DNA of 6,172 bases from JALQTD01 sp965657495 (GTDB lineage Bacteria > Bacteroidota > Bacteroidia > Flavobacteriales_D > Sanyastnellaceae). Both the position numbers and the translations under genes were made by a program. The notes under the pieces are model-generated. The model did no database searches. It was not told the DNA's origin and saw only the letters and a list, made by a program, of their open reading frames with translations. The DNA lies in NCBI GenBank assembly GCA_965657495.1, contig CBFHPD010000244.1, positions 1-6,172 on the forward strand, read 5' to 3'. Within the stretch, counting starts at the first letter, position 1, and each line of letters begins with the position of its first letter. This document shows, one piece after another, positions 1-5,751 of this stretch.

Positions 1-3000
1 GGTCACACCGCATTCCGGCACGCCGGCCTCGTTGGTGATATCGGTGATTTGGTCGAGCGTTGCACCGTCGAAAATCGGCGTCGCGTAGGTCCGGCCCAAT
101 TTTTGGCCGGCCCAGCCCAACACCGTTTCGTAAATCTGCCCCAAATTCATCCGAGAAGGAACGCCCAGCGGGTTCAAGACGATGTCCACCGGCGTGCCAT
201 CCTCGAGGAACGGCATGTCCTCTGCGCGGACAATCCGCGCCACAATGCCCTTGTTCCCGTGGCGTCCGGCCATCTTGTCCCCCACTTTCAGCTTGCGCTT
301 CTTGGCCACGTAGACCTTCGCCAGCTTGATGATGCCGCTTGGCAGCTCATCGCCGACGGTCACTTGGAATTTCTTCCGCTTGTAAGCGCCAAGCAAGTCG
401 TTGTACTTGAGGTGGAAGTTGTGCACCAAACGGCGAACCAACGCGTTGGTGTCCTCGTCGCGGACCCAGCCATCGCTGTTGATGGTGAGGTAGTCGAGGC
501 TGCCCAGGATGCGCTGAGTAAACTTCACTCCCTTCTTCACTTGCTCTTCCTTGTAGAAGTTGCTGACGCCTTGAGAGACCTTTCCGCCCACAAGCTTCAT
601 CAGCTTGTCGACCAACACCTTCTTCAAGTCAGCGGCTTCTACGTCGAATTCCTTGTCGATTTTCTCCAGGATCGCCTTGTCTGCGGCCTTGGACTTGCGG
701 TCCTTGATGGCACGGGAGAAGAGCTTCTTGTCGATGACGACACCTTGGCCGGAAGGAGGCATTTTCAGGGATGCGTCCTTGACGTCGCCCGCCTTGTCAC
801 CGAAGATGGCGCGCAAGAGCTTTTCTTCTGGGCTTGGGTCAGATTCTCCCTTCGGCGTGATTTTACCAATGAGGATGTCGCCCTCTTTGACTTCTGCGCC
901 GATGCGGATCAAACCGTGCTCGTCGAGGTCCTTCGTCGCTTCCTCAGAAACGTTCGGGATGTCGCTGGTGAGTTCTTCCACACCGCGCTTCGTGTCCCGC
1001 ACTTCGAGGACATACTCGTCGATGTGCAAGGAAGTGAAGACATCTTCGCGCACCACGCGTTCTGAAATCACGATGGCATCCTCGAAGTTGAACCCTTTCC
1101 ACGGCATGAAGGCGACCATCATGTTTTGGCCCAACGCCAATTCACCGTTGTCCGTGCTGTAGCCTTCTACCAGGATTTGGCCCTTCTCCACCTTCTGTCC
1201 TTTCGTCACCAATGGACGGAGGTTCGCACACGTGCCTTGGTTCGTACGCATGAACTTCGTCACCGGGTACACCACCGTGTCATCGTCGAACGACACCAAG
1301 CGGTCGGACTCGTCCATGTCGTATTGGATGTGGACCTCGTTGGAGTCCACATACGTCACCACGCCGTCCCCTTCCGCACGCAGCAAAACGCGGGAATCTT
1401 CCGCAACACCGCGCTCAATGCCTGTTCCGACAATCGGCGCATCGGGACGCATGAGCGGCACCGCCTGGCGCATCATGTTGGATCCCATGAGCGCACGGTT
1501 CGCATCATCGTGTTCCAAGAACGGAATCAACGATGCGGCAATGGATGCAATCTGGTTCGGAGCCACGTCCATGAGGTGCAAGTCTTCCGGCGCCACCTGA
1601 GGAAAATCCCCTTCCAAACGCGCCTTGACAATGGCATTCTCGAACTTTCCGTCTTTGGTCACCGGTGCATTCGCCTGGGCAATCAAGTGCGTGTCCTCCT
1701 CCTCTGCACTGAGGTAGATGACATCACCGGGATCGGTCGATACTTTTCCGTTCTCAACCTTGCGGTAGGGCGTCTCGATGAAGCCGAGGCGGTTCACCTT
1801 CGCATAAACACACAAGGAGCTGATCAATCCGATGTTGGGTCCTTCAGGCGTCTCAATGGTGCACAAGCGGCCGTAGTGGGTGTAGTGTACGTCACGCACC
1901 TCGAAACCTGCTCGCTCCCGTGACAAACCACCCGGTCCGAGCGCAGAGATGCGTCGCTTGTGCGTCACCTCGCTCAAGGGGTTGGTTTGGTCCATGAATT
2001 GCGACAGCTGGTTCGTACCGAAGAAGCTGTTGATCACGGAGCTCAACGTCTTTGCGTTGATCAAATCAGTCGGCGTGAACACCTCGTTGTCACGGACGTT
2101 CATGCGCTCTCGAATGGTCCGCGCCATCCGCGCCAAACCGACGCCGAATTGGTTGTAGAGCTGCTCGCCCACCGTCCGGATGCGGCGGTTCGACAAGTGG
2201 TCGATGTCGTCCACGTCCGCATTTGAATTCACCAAGTCCAACAAGTACTTGATGATCTTTAAAATGTCCGCGGTGGTCAGCGTGCGGTCTTGCACATCAT
2301 CCTCAATCCCCAATTTCCGGTTGATCCGGAAACGACCGACTTCGCCCAAATCGTAGCGCTGTTCAGAGAAGAACAACTTGTCAATCACTCCACGAGCCGT
2401 TTCCAAATCTGGTGGCTCAGCATTCCGCAGTTGCTTGTAGATGTACTCCACTGCGTCCTTCTCGGAGTTCGAGCTGTCCTTCTGAAGGGTGTTGTAGATG
2501 ATGGCGTAGTCCGCCTGGTTGATGTCCTCTTTGTGCAAGATGATGGTCTTCGCACCAGACTCCAAAATCAACTCCACATGGTCCTTCTCGAGCTCCGTCT
2601 CCCGATCCAAAATCACCTCATTCCGCTCGATGCTCACCACCTCACCGGTGTCCTCATCCACGAAATCCTCTACCCATGTGCGCAAAACACGCGCCGCCAA
2701 GCGGCGACCGATGACCCGCTTCAAGCCGGCCTTGCTCACCTTCACCTCGTCAGCCAAATCGAAAATATCGAGGATATCCCGGTCTGTCTCGTAACCGATC
2801 GCACGGAGCAACGTGGTGACCGGCAACTTTTTCTTCCGGTCGATGTATGCGTACATCACGCTGTTGATGTCCGTGGCGAATTCAATCCACGAACCCTTGA
2901 ATGGGATGATCCGAGCGCTGTAGAGCTTTGTTCCGTTCGCGTGGCGGCTTTGTCCAAAGAATACGCCAGGCGAGCGGTGCAATTGATTTACAATAACCCG

Positions 3001-3426
3001 CTCGGCACCGTTGACAACGAATGAACCCTGCGGCGTCATGTACGGAATGGTTCCGAGGTAGACGTCCTGAACAATCGTTTCGAAATCCTCGTGCTCCGGA
3101 TCGGTGCAATAGAGCTTCAACTTCGCCTTAAGCGGCACGCTGTAAGTGAGGCCACGTTCGATGCATTCTTGAATGCTGTACCGTGGAGGATCGACAAAGT
3201 AATCGAGGAACTCCAGCACGAATTGGTTTCGCGTATCGGAGATGGGGAAGTTCTCGCTGAATACCTTAAACAACCCTTCCTTCTCGCGATTTTCGGGGTT
3301 GGTCTCCAGTTGGAAGAACTCTTGGAAGGAGCGCAATTGGATGTCCAAGAAATCTGGACGATCCGCAGGCAACTCAACTGATGTGAAGCTGAAACGCTCC
3401 GGTTTTGGGGTTTTCACCAAGGTCAT
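1..3426 (-). CDS. rpoB: DNA-directed RNA polymerase subunit beta (RpoB), 3' end cut off by window
   Basis: This is the catalytic beta subunit of RNA polymerase. Translating the complement from the ATG at 3426 gives 1142 codons without a stop down to base 1; by comparison with the family, roughly the last 130 residues lie outside. Visible landmarks: ERVIVNQLHRSPGVFFGQ (from residue 142); the rifampicin region QLSQFMDQTNPLSEVTHKRR (473-492), with D479, H489 and S494 in the states expected of a sensitive enzyme; ETPEGPNIGLI (525-535); NFED (780-783); and GDKMAGRHGNKG (1049-1060), whose K1051 and K1059 match the E. coli lysines that contact the initiating nucleotide. Residues about 225-340 and 903-1040 are charged, lineage-variable inserts placed like the two large dispensable E. 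coli beta inserts. An in-frame TGA five codons upstream supports the ATG; an upstream TTG is possible but unlikely. There is no Shine-Dalgarno sequence. rpoC would be expected next, beyond the left edge. Confidence 0.98.
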   Translation of the reverse strand, partial: MTLVKTPKPERFSFTSVELPADRPDFLDIQLRSFQEFFQLETNPENREKEGLFKVFSENFPISDTRNQFVLEFLDYFVDPPRYSIQECIERGLTYSVPLKAKLKLYCTDPEHEDFETIVQDVYLGTIPYMTPQGSFVVNGAERVIVNQLHRSPGVFFGQSRHANGTKLYSARIIPFKGSWIEFATDINSVMYAYIDRKKKLPVTTLLRAIGYETDRDILDIFDLADEVKVSKAGLKRVIGRRLAARVLRTWVEDFVDEDTGEVVSIERNEVILDRETELEKDHVELILESGAKTIILHKEDINQADYAIIYNTLQKDSSNSEKDAVEYIYKQLRNAEPPDLETARGVIDKLFFSEQRYDLGEVGRFRINRKLGIEDDVQDRTLTTADILKIIKYLLDLVNSNADVDDIDHLSNRRIRTVGEQLYNQFGVGLARMARTIRERMNVRDNEVFTPTDLINAKTLSSVINSFFGTNQLSQFMDQTNPLSEVTHKRRISALGPGGLSRERAGFEVRDVHYTHYGRLCTIETPEGPNIGLISSLCVYAKVNRLGFIETPYRKVENGKVSTDPGDVIYLSAEEEDTHLIAQANAPVTKDGKFENAIVKARLEGDFPQVAPEDLHLMDVAPNQIASIAASLIPFLEHDDANRALMGSNMMRQAVPLMRPDAPIVGTGIERGVAEDSRVLLRAEGDGVVTYVDSNEVHIQYDMDESDRLVSFDDDTVVYPVTKFMRTNQGTCANLRPLVTKGQKVEKGQILVEGYSTDNGELALGQNMMVAFMPWKGFNFEDAIVISERVVREDVFTSLHIDEYVLEVRDTKRGVEELTSDIPNVSEEATKDLDEHGLIRIGAEVKEGDILIGKITPKGESDPSPEEKLLRAIFGDKAGDVKDASLKMPPSGQGVVIDKKLFSRAIKDRKSKAADKAILEKIDKEFDVEAADLKKVLVDKLMKLVGGKVSQGVSNFYKEEQVKKGVKFTQRILGSLDYLTINSDGWVRDEDTNALVRRLVHNFHLKYNDLLGAYKRKKFQVTVGDELPSGIIKLAKVYVAKKRKLKVGDKMAGRHGNKGIVARIVRAEDMPFLEDGTPVDIVLNPLGVPSRMNLGQIYETVLGWAGQKLGRTYATPIFDGATLDQITDITNEAGVPECGVT

Positions 3427-3470
3427 GGTGCAATGCAATCAAGGGTGAGAACAGACGGCGGTGGTGATGC

Positions 3471-3539
3471 AGGTTCAGATAAGGCAAAAGAGGTCCAGGC
3501 GGGGACCTGCTCCCCACCTGGACCTTAAAATAGGTTCAG
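3471..3539. repeat. 8-bp direct repeats flanking the rplL-rpoB hairpin
   Basis: AGGTTCAG occurs on the plus strand at 3471-3478 and again at 3532-3539, bracketing 53 bp that contain the inverted repeat. The arrangement resembles a target-site duplication around a miniature element or a palindromic insert. An 8-mer repeating by chance inside such a short spacer is uncommon but not rare (a few percent), so this may be coincidence. Confidence 0.4.
3487..3525 (-). terminator. Strong hairpin plus T run in rplL-rpoB spacer; candidate attenuator or RNA-processing site
   Basis: Arms at 3511-3525 and 3491-3505 form a 15-bp stem around a 5-nt loop (GCAGG on the transcribed strand). The one imperfect position is a U-G wobble in RNA made from the minus strand but a C-A mismatch in RNA from the plus strand, so the structure is best in the direction of the operon. 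CTTTT follows the stem at 3490-3487. It begins 23 nt after the rplL stop and ends 60 nt before the rpoB ATG. The T run is short (four), which fits partial rather than complete termination. E. coli has a partial attenuator and an RNase III site in the same gap; equivalence here is inferred from position and structure. I see no convincing promoter between it and rpoB, so rpoB probably depends on read-through. Confidence 0.7.
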
Positions 3540-3548
3540 CAGTTGTGC

Positions 3549-3926
3549 TTACTTGAGCTCAACTTCTGCACCGGCTTCTTCGAGTTGAGTTTTCAAGGCT
3601 TCAGCCTCGTCCTTCGCAACCCCCTCCTTGATAGGAGCAGGTGCACCGTCGACGATTTCCTTCGCCTCTTTCAACCCGAGACCGGTCAATTCCTTCACAG
3701 CCTTCACAACAGCGAGTTTCGCGCTGCCGGCAGACTTCAAGATGACATCGAATTCGCTCTTCTCTTCAGCAGCGCCAGCGTCTCCGCCTGCGCCACCTGC
3801 AGCGACTGCAACAGCAGCAGCAGCGGGCTCAATGCCGTATTCTTCTTTGAGGATGTTAGCCAGTTCGTTGACGTCCTTAACGGTCAAGTTAACCAGCTCT
3901 TCGGCCATTGCTTTCAAATCAGCCAT
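3549..3926 (-). CDS. rplL: Large ribosomal subunit protein bL12 (L7/L12)
   Basis: bL12 is the multicopy stalk protein that recruits translational GTPases (EF-Tu, EF-G, IF2, RF3) and stimulates their activity on the ribosome. At 125 residues it has the usual length. Residues 1-33 form the helical dimerisation domain that docks on uL10. Residues 35-54 are an Ala/Gly-rich flexible hinge (AAAAVAVAAGGAGGDAGAA). Residues 58-125 are the globular factor-binding domain, with the hallmark VVKAVKELTGLGLKEAKEIV and the ending EEAGAEVELK. The gene starts 42 nt after the rplJ stop, as expected for co-translated partners of the stalk. The ATG is preceded by an A-rich stretch without a Shine-Dalgarno sequence. 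The stop is TAA, followed after 23 nt by the hairpin that separates it from rpoB. Confidence 0.98.
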   Translation of the reverse strand: MADLKAMAEELVNLTVKDVNELANILKEEYGIEPAAAAVAVAAGGAGGDAGAAEEKSEFDVILKSAGSAKLAVVKAVKELTGLGLKEAKEIVDGAPAPIKEGVAKDEAEALKTQLEEAGAEVELK

Positions 3927-3968
3927 AGTTCGTGTTTTTGAGTTGTTCGTAATGATGATGGATAGCGA

Positions 3969-4493
3969 TTAAGCACCCCGCTCTTCGAGGGCCTTAACCA
4001 AACCAGAAATCGTGTGACCACCGGATTGCAAAGCTCCGAGGACATTCTTCGCAGGCGATTGCAGCAATGCCACAACGTCCGCGATGACCTCTTCCTTCGA
4101 CTTGATGGACGACAATGCGTCCAATTGGTTGTCACCGATGAAACAAGCTGCTTCGACATAAGCGGCTTTCAGGAGTGGCATTTCCTGCTTCTTGCGGATT
4201 TCCTTGATCACCTTAGCAGGAATGTTTCCTACCTCTGAGGTCATCAGGACCGTTTGCCCCTTCAAGGTTCCAAAAAGCTCGCTGAAGTCCTTGCCTTCAA
4301 CTTGCTCCATGGCCTTCCGAAGCAACGTGTTTTTCACCACACGCACGGTAATGCCTTTGCTGTAACACTCCCGACGGAAATTCGTCGTTTGCGTTGAGTT
4401 CATTCCTGACGCATCGGCCAAGTAGACCACGTTACGCTCTGCCAATACCTGAGAGAGCTCTTCGATCAGGAGATTTTTATCTGCTCGAGTCAT
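3969..4493 (-). CDS. rplJ: Large ribosomal subunit protein uL10 (L10)
   Basis: uL10 is the base of the bL12 stalk. It binds 23S rRNA next to uL11 and carries bL12 dimers on its C-terminal helix. The 174-residue product is close to the family size (E. coli 165). The N-terminal rRNA-binding part includes residues 22-60 (VVYLADASGMNSTQTTNFRR, then GITVRVVKNTLLRKA), typical of the family. Residues from about 150 to the end (NVLGALQSGGHTISGLVKAL) form the tail expected to hold bL12; the number of dimers bound cannot be read from this alone. It follows rplA by 19 nt and precedes rplL by 42 nt. In E. coli and many other bacteria, L10-L12 represses its own mRNA through a leader upstream of rplJ. Here there is no room for one in the spacer. 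The start is ATG without a Shine-Dalgarno sequence, and the stop is TAA. Confidence 0.97.
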   Translation of the reverse strand: MTRADKNLLIEELSQVLAERNVVYLADASGMNSTQTTNFRRECYSKGITVRVVKNTLLRKAMEQVEGKDFSELFGTLKGQTVLMTSEVGNIPAKVIKEIRKKQEMPLLKAAYVEAACFIGDNQLDALSSIKSKEEVIADVVALLQSPAKNVLGALQSGGHTISGLVKALEERGA

Positions 4494-4495
4494 AG

Positions 4496-4508
4496 TTTCT
4501 CACGTTAG
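4496..4508 (-). repeat. Spacer motif copy 2 (rplA-rplJ spacer)
   Basis: The minus strand reads CTAACGTGAGAAA, starting 4 nt after the rplA TGA and ending 2 nt before the rplJ ATG. It matches 12 of 13 positions of a motif in the rplK-rplA spacer. Function is unknown. The differing distances to the start codons argue against a simple ribosome-binding role. Confidence 0.4.
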
Positions 4509-4512
4509 GCAA

Positions 4513-5208
4513 TCAAGCGATTGCAGTTTTCAAGTCCACGCGAATACCAGGTCCCATGGTCGAGCTCATAACGATGCTCATCACATAGGTACCTTTTGCG
4601 GCAGCCGGCTTCAACCGCATCAAAGTAGAAATCAGCTCTTGGGCATTCTCTTCGATTTTGTTTGAATCGAAAGACGCCTTCCCAACTGAAGCATGGATGA
4701 TGCCATACTTGTCCACTTTGAAGTCAATCTTACCCGACTTCACTTCTGTCACAGCCTTGCCAACTTCCATGGTCACGGTTCCCGATTTGGGATTCGGCAT
4801 GAGTCCACGAGGTCCGAGGATACGGCCCAGTGCACCAACCTTGCCCATGACCTGGGGGGTGGTAATGATTACATCCACGTCGGTCCAACCCTCCTTGATC
4901 TTCGTCACGTACTCGTCAAGTCCCACGAAATCAGCACCGGCGTCTTTTGCCTCCTGCTCTTTGTCAGGGTTGCACAACACCAAGACACGCACGTCCTTAC
5001 CCGTTCCATGAGGAAGGGAAACAACGCCACGCACCATTTGATTCGCTTTACGCGGGTCTACGCCGAGGCGCACAGCCAGATCCACAGAAGCGTCGAACTT
5101 CGTGCGCGAAAACTCCTTCACGAGGGAAGAAGCCTCCGACAGCGAATACGCTTTGTCAGCGTCGAACTTCTCGGCAATGGCCTTTTGGTTCTTAGTTAAT
5201 CGTCCCAT
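4513..5208 (-). CDS. rplA: Large ribosomal subunit protein uL1 (L1)
   Basis: uL1 forms the mobile L1 stalk of the 50S subunit and helps release deacylated tRNA from the E site. In many bacteria it is also the translational repressor of the rplK-rplA mRNA. The protein is 231 residues, the standard length. Domain I is split across the N-terminus (to about residue 67) and the C-terminus (from about 160), with domain II between. Family landmarks are KFDASVDLAVRLGVDPRKAN (37-56), the signature DVIITTPQVMGKVGALGRIL followed by GPRGLMPNPK (112-141), and the RNA-contacting STMGPG (216-221). The ATG lies 18 nt after the rplK stop and the gene ends in TGA. There is no Shine-Dalgarno sequence. If autogenous control exists, its target would most plausibly be in the 87-nt spacer before rplK. 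Confidence 0.98.
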   Translation of the reverse strand: MGRLTKNQKAIAEKFDADKAYSLSEASSLVKEFSRTKFDASVDLAVRLGVDPRKANQMVRGVVSLPHGTGKDVRVLVLCNPDKEQEAKDAGADFVGLDEYVTKIKEGWTDVDVIITTPQVMGKVGALGRILGPRGLMPNPKSGTVTMEVGKAVTEVKSGKIDFKVDKYGIIHASVGKASFDSNKIEENAQELISTLMRLKPAAAKGTYVMSIVMSSTMGPGIRVDLKTAIA

Positions 5209-5217
5209 TTTGCGCGT

Positions 5218-5230
5218 TTTCTGACGTTAG
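5218..5230 (-). repeat. Spacer motif copy 1 (rplK end / rplK-rplA spacer)
   Basis: The minus strand reads CTAACGTCAGAAA; the TAA inside it is the rplK stop codon, and the motif ends 9 nt before the rplA ATG. It differs at one position from the copy before rplJ at 4496-4508. The two genes' spacers are otherwise unrelated in sequence. Confidence 0.4.
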
Positions 5231-5664
5231 AAGGGTCGTTCACCTTCGACAACGATGCCCATGCTCCGCGCCGTACCAGCTACCATCCGCATAGCGGATT
5301 CTACGCTGAAACAGTTCAGATCGGCCATCTTGTCTTCTGCAATCACGCGGACGGCATCCCAATTCACTTTCGCGACCTTCTTCCGGTTCGGCTCACTTGA
5401 TCCACCTTTCAATTTGGCAGCTTCCATGAGTTGAACAGCGGCAGGGGCCGTGCGGATGACGAAGTCAAACGACTTGTCATTGTAAACTGTGATGACCACG
5501 GGGCATACTTTCCCAGCTTTATCTTGGGTCCGAGCATTGAATTGCTTACAGAACTCCATGATGTTCACCCCCTTCGCACCGAGAGCCGGTCCGACGGGAG
5601 GTGATGGGTTAGCAGCACCACCGCGAATTTGCAGTTTGATGAGTCCAGCTACTTCTTTAGCCAT
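5227..5664 (-). CDS. rplK: Large ribosomal subunit protein uL11 (L11)
   Basis: uL11 binds the GTPase-associated region of 23S rRNA at the base of the bL12 stalk. It takes part in factor binding, in thiopeptide sensitivity and, in other bacteria, in activation of the stringent-response enzyme RelA. The 145-residue product is close to the E. coli protein (142). The N-terminal domain carries GGAANPSPPVGPALGAKGVN (15-34), with the prolines P22 and P26 whose alteration gives thiostrepton resistance in other species, so the site looks wild type. The C-terminal rRNA-binding domain ends in the conserved GTARSMGI (130-137) plus a short tail EGERPF. An in-frame TGA two codons upstream fixes the ATG as the first possible start in its neighbourhood. 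There is no Shine-Dalgarno sequence; the upstream bases are AT-rich. The stop is TAA. Confidence 0.98.
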   Translation of the reverse strand: MAKEVAGLIKLQIRGGAANPSPPVGPALGAKGVNIMEFCKQFNARTQDKAGKVCPVVITVYNDKSFDFVIRTAPAAVQLMEAAKLKGGSSEPNRKKVAKVNWDAVRVIAEDKMADLNCFSVESAMRMVAGTARSMGIVVEGERPF

Positions 5665-5751
5665 TATTCATGTATATATTGAACAGTCCTCGACACGCGC
5701 AAAGGGAAGCATTAAAGGGACATTGCGACCGCCCAGGCTGTCTGTTCCAAT
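5665..5751 (-). promoter_or_regulatory. nusG-rplK spacer, likely structured mRNA leader of rplK-rplA
   Basis: This 87-nt gap is the longest in the ribosomal-protein part of the cluster. TTGGAACAG at 5742-5750, just after the nusG stop, can pair with CTGTTCAA at 5679-5686, close to the rplK start (8 bp with one bulged G), closing a loop over the leader. Inside, GACAGC and GCGGTC (5727-5742) form a 6-bp stem with one A-G mismatch and a CTGG loop. Two near-repeats, AATGTCCCTTT and AATGCTTCCCTTT, follow. In other bacteria uL1 represses translation from a leader at this place; I could not match a known uL1 target, so that role is inferred from position only. Confidence 0.35.
5668..5712 (-). other. 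Possible 14-codon upstream ORF in frame with rplK
   Basis: ATG at 5712 opens a reading frame encoding MLPFARVEDCSIYT, ending in TGA at 5668-5670, only one codon (ATA) before the rplK ATG and in the same frame. It could act as a leader peptide that delivers ribosomes to rplK. Against this, its ATG has T rather than A at -3, unlike every real start in the window, and short ORFs arise by chance. Confidence 0.15.

Noticed and set aside
49..3024. Long plus-strand reading frames at 49-1065, 1126-1923 and 2290-3024 opposite rpoB
   Set aside because: They are in exact antiparallel codon register with rpoB and stay open because rpoB hardly uses TTA, CTA or TCA codons. Their translations resemble no family I recognise, and the rpoB frame under them is fully conserved.
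2882..3109. 75-codon minus-strand frame within rpoB in a different register
   Set aside because: It overlaps the strongly conserved RpoB N-terminal region, shows no recognisable domain, and has no start context.
3427..3486. Promoter for rpoB downstream of the hairpin
   Set aside because: TTATCTGAA is the only faint -7 candidate and has no properly spaced TTTG. The stretch is pyrimidine-rich and looks like an unstructured untranslated leader.
3628..5199. Plus-strand frames opposite rplL, rplJ and rplA (for example 3628-3972 and 4693-5199)
   Set aside because: They are low-complexity or composition-driven antisense shadows of well-conserved ribosomal protein genes.
5665..5705. Promoter directly before rplK (TTTG about 21 nt before TATATACA)
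   Set aside because: Only the upstream TTTG fits the Bacteroidota pattern; TATATACA matches TAnnTTTG poorly, and initiation there would leave almost no leader.
5727..5742. Terminator after nusG
   Set aside because: The stem is only 6 bp with a mismatch and no T run follows, so it is more likely part of a leader fold than a terminator.
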